Shown in pieces: positions 6,268-10,222 of a DNA stretch of 10,222 bases. The translations under genes were made by a program, and so were the position numbers. The first letter of the stretch is position 1; each line of letters opens with the position of its first letter. This DNA is from an uncultured Pirellulaceae bacterium (lineage in GTDB: Bacteria > Planctomycetota > Planctomycetia > Pirellulales > Pirellulaceae), in contig CAKQNH010000101.1 in assembly GCA_934255105.1 (NCBI GenBank), positions 1 to 10,222 on the forward strand. Direction: 5' to 3'. The notes under the pieces were generated by a model, which saw only the letters and a list, made by a program, of their open reading frames with translations, ran no database searches and was not told the origin of the DNA.

Positions 6268-7230
6268 TCACTCGGAATCTTTCTTCTGCAGTTGAGTGAG
6301 CGTTTTGAGCAATTGAGCTGGATCATCACACAGCAGTGATTCTGGATGGTATTTGAGTAGAGGCAGAACTTTTTCCGCTGTTCCCGTGGTAGCGTCGAAA
6401 TGAATTTTGGCACCACCATCGCGAATCTTCGTCAGCAATTCAGGATCTTCTTCGATCCATGCAAGCTGAGGCCGCAGGAAATCCACTTTGGCTGCTAAAA
6501 ACGAATCGAGGTTTTTTTTCTTGCGCAGGAAGATGAGTGTGCTCACTTCGGGTAGCCGCTTTTTGACCTGTTGTGCTTGTTCCACGCTTCGCACCGCCAC
6601 CATCATCCGCGTCGGCTCGCCGTGGGCTTTCACGCAGGCTGCGATTCGATCTGCATACGCTTCACCGTCTTCCTTCAGGTCCAATTGAACGTCAATGCGT
6701 CCACGGCAGAGCTTCAGTATTTGCTCCAGCGACGGTACTCGTTCCGCAGCGTACTTGGGGCTGAACCAACTGCCGGCATCGAGCGCCGCCAATTCATCCC
6801 AGCTCAGGTCGCTGACACGTCCGGTGCCATTGGTCGTGCGGTCAACCTTGGCATCGTGCATCAGCACGAGCGTGCCATCGCGTGATGTGCGGATGTCGAT
6901 TTCGACCGCCGTGGCTCCAGCTTCGATAGCCCGCTCGATAGCTGCGACGGTGTTTTCAGGACGATCCAACATCGCTCCACGATGTGCGGCGACCCGTTCT
7001 ACGCCCCGAGCCGCAGCAGCCAGCTCCGCAGCAGCCAGCTCCGCAGTCGTAGCGGTGCTCGCGGGCAGGTCTGCAGCATACACATGTGTGTCGCCTACTC
7101 CACCCGCGTTTCCCACAATCACCGCTAGTAACAATACGCACTCGACCATGCCACGCGGACAGTACTCGGTTCGCCCAGAGGAGTTCATCGGTGTCAACGC
7201 AGACGGAAGTAATTGCGAAGTTTTAAACAT
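6268..7230 (-). CDS. Secreted glycerophosphodiester phosphodiesterase family protein
   Basis: This enzyme family hydrolyses glycerophosphodiesters to glycerol-3-phosphate and an alcohol. The 320-residue protein shows the key motifs: AHRG with RPENT (82-85 and 90-94), the metal-binding ExD at 110-112, the catalytic His125 in MHD, LDLKE at 183-187, and the closing CDDP at 301-304. A hydrophobic segment (about 30-44) after a charged N-terminus looks like a signal peptide or membrane anchor. An alanine/glutamate-rich linker (57-75) encoded by a 15-bp tandem repeat follows. The start is uncertain. I chose the ATG at 7230; the ATGs at 7188 or 7149 would give a shorter, more standard signal sequence. 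A TTG at 7257 seems unlikely because it lies within a possible promoter. It is divergent from the PSD1 gene and upstream of the App1 gene, which fits phospholipid breakdown. Confidence 0.92.
   Translation of the reverse strand: MFKTSQLLPSALTPMNSSGRTEYCPRGMVECVLLLAVIVGNAGGVGDTHVYAADLPASTATTAELAAAELAAAARGVERVAAHRGAMLDRPENTVAAIERAIEAGATAVEIDIRTSRDGTLVLMHDAKVDRTTNGTGRVSDLSWDELAALDAGSWFSPKYAAERVPSLEQILKLCRGRIDVQLDLKEDGEAYADRIAACVKAHGEPTRMMVAVRSVEQAQQVKKRLPEVSTLIFLRKKKNLDSFLAAKVDFLRPQLAWIEEDPELLTKIRDGGAKIHFDATTGTAEKVLPLLKYHPESLLCDDPAQLLKTLTQLQKKDSE
7011..7046. repeat. 15-bp tandem repeat inside the phosphodiesterase gene
   Basis: The unit CCGCAGCAGCCAGCT occurs twice without change (7011-7025 and 7026-7040), followed by six bases of a third copy. 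It is in frame and encodes AELAA repeats in the linker between the signal region and the catalytic domain, so length changes by whole units would be tolerated. Confidence 0.8.
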
Positions 7231-7256
7231 AAGTCGATGCTCGAGTTGTGGTGCCA

Positions 7257-7284
7257 AGTTTAATTAGGAGGTTCGTGGTGCCAA
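7257..7284 (-). promoter_or_regulatory. Possible sigma70-type promoter of the phosphodiesterase gene
   Basis: On the minus strand TTGGCA (7284-7279) and TAAACT (7262-7257) are separated by 16 bases. They match the -35 consensus at five of six and the -10 consensus at four of six positions. They lie just ahead of the ATG at 7230. This is a weak prediction, because planctomycete promoters often deviate from the E. coli consensus. Confidence 0.25.
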
Positions 7285-7424
7285 TTTATCAATAATTACA
7301 CCAGCCCGCACCTGGAGCGGTTTGGCCGGCAATGGTAATGTAGGGATTGGTAATGCAGTTGGCTCAAATTGGAATCCATTACAGCCCCCAACCTTCGACG
7401 GCTAAGGGCTATCCTGAGGTACTC

Positions 7425-7429
7425 GGGAG
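7425..7429 (+). promoter_or_regulatory. Ribosome binding site of the PSCyt1/PSD1 gene
   Basis: GGGAG lies 9 bases before the ATG at 7439 and supports that start over alternatives. Confidence 0.5.
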
Positions 7430-7438
7430 TTTGTTCGC

Positions 7439-8617
7439 ATGCAAGACAAGCATCTTAAGCATCGTTTGCCAGCGGGCGGCGCGGGCCCCTGGGTTCGCTG
7501 GGCATTGGCGTGTTCACTCGCTTGCGCGTCGGGCTTGAATCTGAGTCCGATTTTCAATACCGAATCCCGCGCTCAGGAATCGTCGATCGAGTCGACTTCG
7601 ACCGATTCTGAGATTCTGTTCGCGCGACGCGTCGAACCACTGCTGCGTGAAAAGTGTCTTGGCTGTCACGGGAGCGATCCCGATGCGCTCGAAGGCTCGC
7701 TGGACGTAAGGTCGTTGGCGAAATTGTTAGGGGGCGGAGAGAGTGGCGAACCTTCGATCGTAGCTGGCAAGCCAGACCTGAGCCCCCTGTACCTGGCAGC
7801 CACGCGGCAGAGCGATGATTGGTCCGAGATGCCGCCGAAAGAAGCGGAGCAATTGTCTGCGGAGCAACTCAGTTGGCTGCGAGATTGGATCGCGTCAGGC
7901 GCAGCCTGGCCCAGTGCCGAACGCATCAACGAGATCGAAACGGAATACCATGGCATGTGGTCGGCTGAAGACGGCAACAGCGTCAAGACGTCAGGTGGTT
8001 TGGACGAAAAATGGACCAACCGCCGATACGATACCGCTGGACTGTGGGCGTACCAACCGGTTAGCAAGGACTTCACTCTTCCACGGGTAGAGGCGACCTC
8101 GCAGTCTACAGCAGAGGCGTCTCCAACCGCACCCGCTCCGCTCGCAAGCAGAGCAGGGGATGCAGGAAATGCAAAGGATTTCAATCCGATCGATTGGCTG
8201 ATCGAGCAAAGCCTGCCAGATGGATTGGCCGTCGCACCGAGGGCTGATCGCAGGACGTTGATTCGACTGGGCTGCCTCCAACGCCTCAAGAGGTCGAAGC
8301 GTTTCTGGCAGATCCGCAAGCGGAGCGCCCTGCGTTTGCTCGTATCATCGATCGATTGTTGGATTCACCACACTATGGTGAACGCATGGCGCAGCACTGG
8401 CTGGACGTCGTTCGCTACGCCGATTCATCTGGTTTTGCCAATGACTTCGAGCGAGGCAATGCATGGCGGTATCGCGACTACGTGGTTCGATCATTCAATG
8501 ACGACAAGCCCTACGATCAATTTGTATGCGAACAGATTGCCGGCGATGAAATCGATCCTAGCGACCCGGAAAAGATCATTGCCACGGGCTTCCTGCGAAT
8601 GGGGCCGTGGGAACTGA
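7439..8617 (+). CDS. First piece of a frameshifted planctomycete cytochrome (PSCyt1)/DUF1549/DUF1553 gene
   Basis: As read, this frame gives 392 residues, but only about the first 276 belong to the family. Residues 18-45 form a signal peptide with an unusually long charged lead. Residues 59-155 are the PSCyt1 cytochrome domain: the haem c attachment site CLGCH is at 73-77, and the MPPK at 131-134 probably supplies the second haem ligand. A Ser/Ala/Pro-rich linker near 211-236 leads into DUF1549, seen in FNPIDWLIEQSLP (246-258) and ADRRTLIR (269-276). After this the frame gives unrelated sequence and ends at a TGA (8615-8617), while the true continuation is in another frame. The start is backed by GGGAG 9 bases upstream. 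In planctomycetes such genes usually sit next to a DUF1501 gene and are suspected to act on complex polysaccharides, though their biochemistry is poorly known. Confidence 0.8.
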   Translation: MQDKHLKHRLPAGGAGPWVRWALACSLACASGLNLSPIFNTESRAQESSIESTSTDSEILFARRVEPLLREKCLGCHGSDPDALEGSLDVRSLAKLLGGGESGEPSIVAGKPDLSPLYLAATRQSDDWSEMPPKEAEQLSAEQLSWLRDWIASGAAWPSAERINEIETEYHGMWSAEDGNSVKTSGGLDEKWTNRRYDTAGLWAYQPVSKDFTLPRVEATSQSTAEASPTAPAPLASRAGDAGNAKDFNPIDWLIEQSLPDGLAVAPRADRRTLIRLGCLQRLKRSKRFWQIRKRSALRLLVSSIDCWIHHTMVNAWRSTGWTSFATPIHLVLPMTSSEAMHGGIATTWFDHSMTTSPTINLYANRLPAMKSILATRKRSLPRASCEWGRGN

Positions 8618-10222
8618 CCGGCATGGAGGTCGCTAAAGTCGCCCGCCAGAGGTTTCTGGACGACGTCACCAACAGTGTCGGTGAAACATTCCTGGCTCAT
8701 CCGCTGCAGTGTGCCCGATGCCACGACCACAAGTTCGATCCGGTTCCCACGAAAGATTATTACTCGATTCAAGCCGTCTTCGGCACGACGCAGTTGGCGG
8801 AGCGCAAAGCTGGCTTCTTAGACAGTGAAAACAAGGCTGGGTTCGACGAGCGGTCGTATGTGGATGAAATTAGGAATTCGCACGAGCAGACGCTGGCAGA
8901 ACTCGATCGCGCTCTGTTGAAGAATGCTCAACAATGGTATCGCGACAAGGGGATCTCGTCGGCGAGATGGGATGAGGCAATCGAGAATGCCAAAGCCAAC
9001 AGCGGCAACCAAAAACTCTTCGATGCTGCTAGGTCCGCGCTCAGCAAGGCCGGCGTCGCGGAGAGCGATTATCCGCCGAAATTGGTCGGCTTCACGCCCG
9101 AGCAGTTCGGACGTGACCGAGTCGCGAATAAAGGACTTCAACGACTGCAGTGGGAGTTCGACCGCTACGAACCTTATGCGCTGGCTGTGTACAACGGGCG
9201 GACGAAGAGTGTCACGGCCGTCGTCGCTCCAACGCGAGTTCCTAACGAGCGCTTGAAGCAGGGGGAGTTGGAGCAGACGGCTATCCTGACCGGCGGCGAT
9301 CCCTTTTCACCCGGTCAGCCGGTGTCGCCAGGGACCCTGAGCGTGATCGATGACCAAGTTGCCGCCACGATTCCCGAGTCAGTTGAAGGACGTCGTACCG
9401 CTTTCGCCAACTGGGTCGCGAGTCCGAGTAACCCGCTGACCACTCGAGTGATCGTGAATCGCCTCTGGCTGTGGCACTATGGTGATCCAATTGCTGGTAA
9501 TCCTAATAACTTTGGATCGACGGGCAAGCGACCAACCCATCCACAATTGCTCGACTGGCTGGCCGCTACGTTCGTCGATGACCTCTGGTCGATCAAAGCC
9601 ATGCATCGACGGATCATGGCGTCGGATGCGTACTGTCGTTCAACCCGGCATCCTGAACCGGAGTTGCTGCGCGAACTCGACCCCGAAGGAAGCAGCTACG
9701 CCTGTTTCAAACCACGACGCTTGAGCGCCGAAGAGTTGCGCGATTCAATGCTGGCGTTGACGGGGGAGCTAAACCCGGCGATTGGCGGCATCCCATGTCG
9801 TCCCGTAATCAATCAGGAGGTCGCTCTGCAGCCGCGACAGGTGATGGGAACATTTGCGGCTGCGTGGACGCCTAACCCACTTCCCCAGCAACGAAACCGT
9901 CGCTCGATCTATGTGCTCAAGCTTCGTGGCCTGATCGACCCGTTGCTGGAGGTATTCAATACACCGTCGCCTGACTTCTCGTGTGAGAAGCGCGAAGCCT
10001 CAATCGTCACGCCGCAGGTCTTCAGTCTATTGAACGGCCAGAACACGCAGGCCCGCGCGCTGACTCTGGCGGCACGAGCACTGAAGGAAACCCGCACCGA
10101 CGGCGATGCGATCGTGCTGTGTTTTCAATTAGCGCTGTCGCGAGAGCCTTCATCGCAGGAGCTGGAGGAGTTTCTTAGGCATTGGCGCGACACCGAGAAT
10201 TCGTTGCCGGTCGAAGCGCCTG
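8248..10222 (+). pseudogene. Second piece of the frameshifted gene: rest of DUF1549 and DUF1553 (PSD1), cut by the window edge
   Basis: This frame is open without interruption from 8248 to the window end, and all of it after 8269 fits the family. DUF1549 continues with GLPPTPQEVEAFL, SPHYGERMAQHWLDVVRYADS (about 8362-8427), WRYRDYVVRSFNDDKPYDQF and the second haem-type site CARCH at 8710-8724, followed by DHKFDPVPTKDYY. A variable middle follows (about 8800-9370). DUF1553 then begins with NRLWLWHYG and the GNPNNFGSTGK and THPQLLDWLA blocks (about 9450-9565), and continues through PRRLSAEELRDSMLAL and LLNGQ to the edge. There is no start codon at the junction. The first in-frame ATG (8386) would yield a cytoplasmic fragment with no signal peptide and no PSCyt1. 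The conserved, stop-free sequence suggests the break is recent or a sequencing error. Confidence 0.85.
8264..8271 (+). other. Frameshift junction in the PSCyt1/PSD1 gene
   Basis: ATT CGA (8261-8266) ends the conserved ADRRTLIR in the first frame. GGG CTG CCT CCA (8269-8280) begins the conserved GLPPTP in the frame shifted by two bases. Family members have about seven residues between these blocks (an RATFDLT-like segment, 21 bases), but only two bases remain. The simplest reading is a 19-bp deletion. The second frame has a TGA at 8245-8247, so the switch cannot lie much earlier. Confidence 0.85.

Noticed and set aside
6695..7267. Plus-strand frame of 190 codons, rich in Ser, Ala and Arg
   Set aside because: It is the antisense of the phosphodiesterase gene, which has complete catalytic motifs; its composition reflects codon structure of the other strand.
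7666..8319. Minus-strand frame of 217 codons
   Set aside because: It lies opposite the PSCyt1 and DUF1549 coding sequence and crosses the frameshift without family motifs of its own.
8248..8617. Programmed ribosomal frameshift joining the two PSD1 frames
   Set aside because: About seven conserved residues are missing at the junction and no slippery heptamer is seen, so a deletion explains it better.
1..10222. CRISPR arrays, tRNA or rRNA genes, insertion sequences, restriction or defence genes
   Set aside because: No regularly spaced repeats, no RNA gene signatures and no transposase, nuclease or defence motifs were seen in any frame; most genes are ordinary metabolic or envelope families.

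Overview
The window looks like chromosomal DNA from a planctomycete, probably of the Rhodopirellula/Pirellula kind. The strongest sign is the gene that fills the right third. It encodes the PSCyt1 - DUF1549 (PSCyt2) - DUF1553 (PSD1) architecture that is greatly expanded in Planctomycetota. Base composition is moderate, start codons often lack a Shine-Dalgarno sequence, and there are no tRNA, rRNA, CRISPR or transposase genes.

Layout, left to right. Positions 1-122 hold no gene I can assign. A plus-strand gene (123-944) encodes a secreted protein of unknown function with a short helical repeat-like C-terminus. Positions 945-1239 are non-coding and carry a striking composite of two hairpins (about 1033-1140), resembling a REP or small mobile palindromic element. 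Five minus-strand genes follow, read right to left: a secreted glycerophosphodiester phosphodiesterase (6268-7230), an App1-type phosphatidate phosphatase (4939-6102), an AI-2E/PerM family membrane protein (3816-4892), a membrane fatty acid desaturase (2697-3752) and, after a 233-bp gap, a mandelate racemase/galactonate dehydratase-like enolase superfamily enzyme (1240-2463). The middle three are closely spaced (46 and 63 bp) and probably co-transcribed. With the phosphodiesterase they suggest a glycerolipid and membrane-remodelling group. The enolase superfamily gene seems a separate unit: a perfect 12-bp inverted repeat lies over its start codon.

A divergent intergenic region (7231-7438) leads to the plus-strand PSCyt1/PSCyt2/PSD1 gene from 7439, which runs off the right edge. 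This gene is broken. Its first frame reads through the signal peptide, the PSCyt1 haem site and the start of DUF1549. At about 8264-8271 the conserved protein continues in another frame, with about seven expected residues missing, as if 19 bp had been deleted. From there the second frame is open to the window end.

I see no convincing sign of a new multi-gene system. The best leads are the frameshifted PSD1 gene, the hairpin over the enolase superfamily start codon, the palindromic composite at 1033-1140, and the lipid-related gene group.
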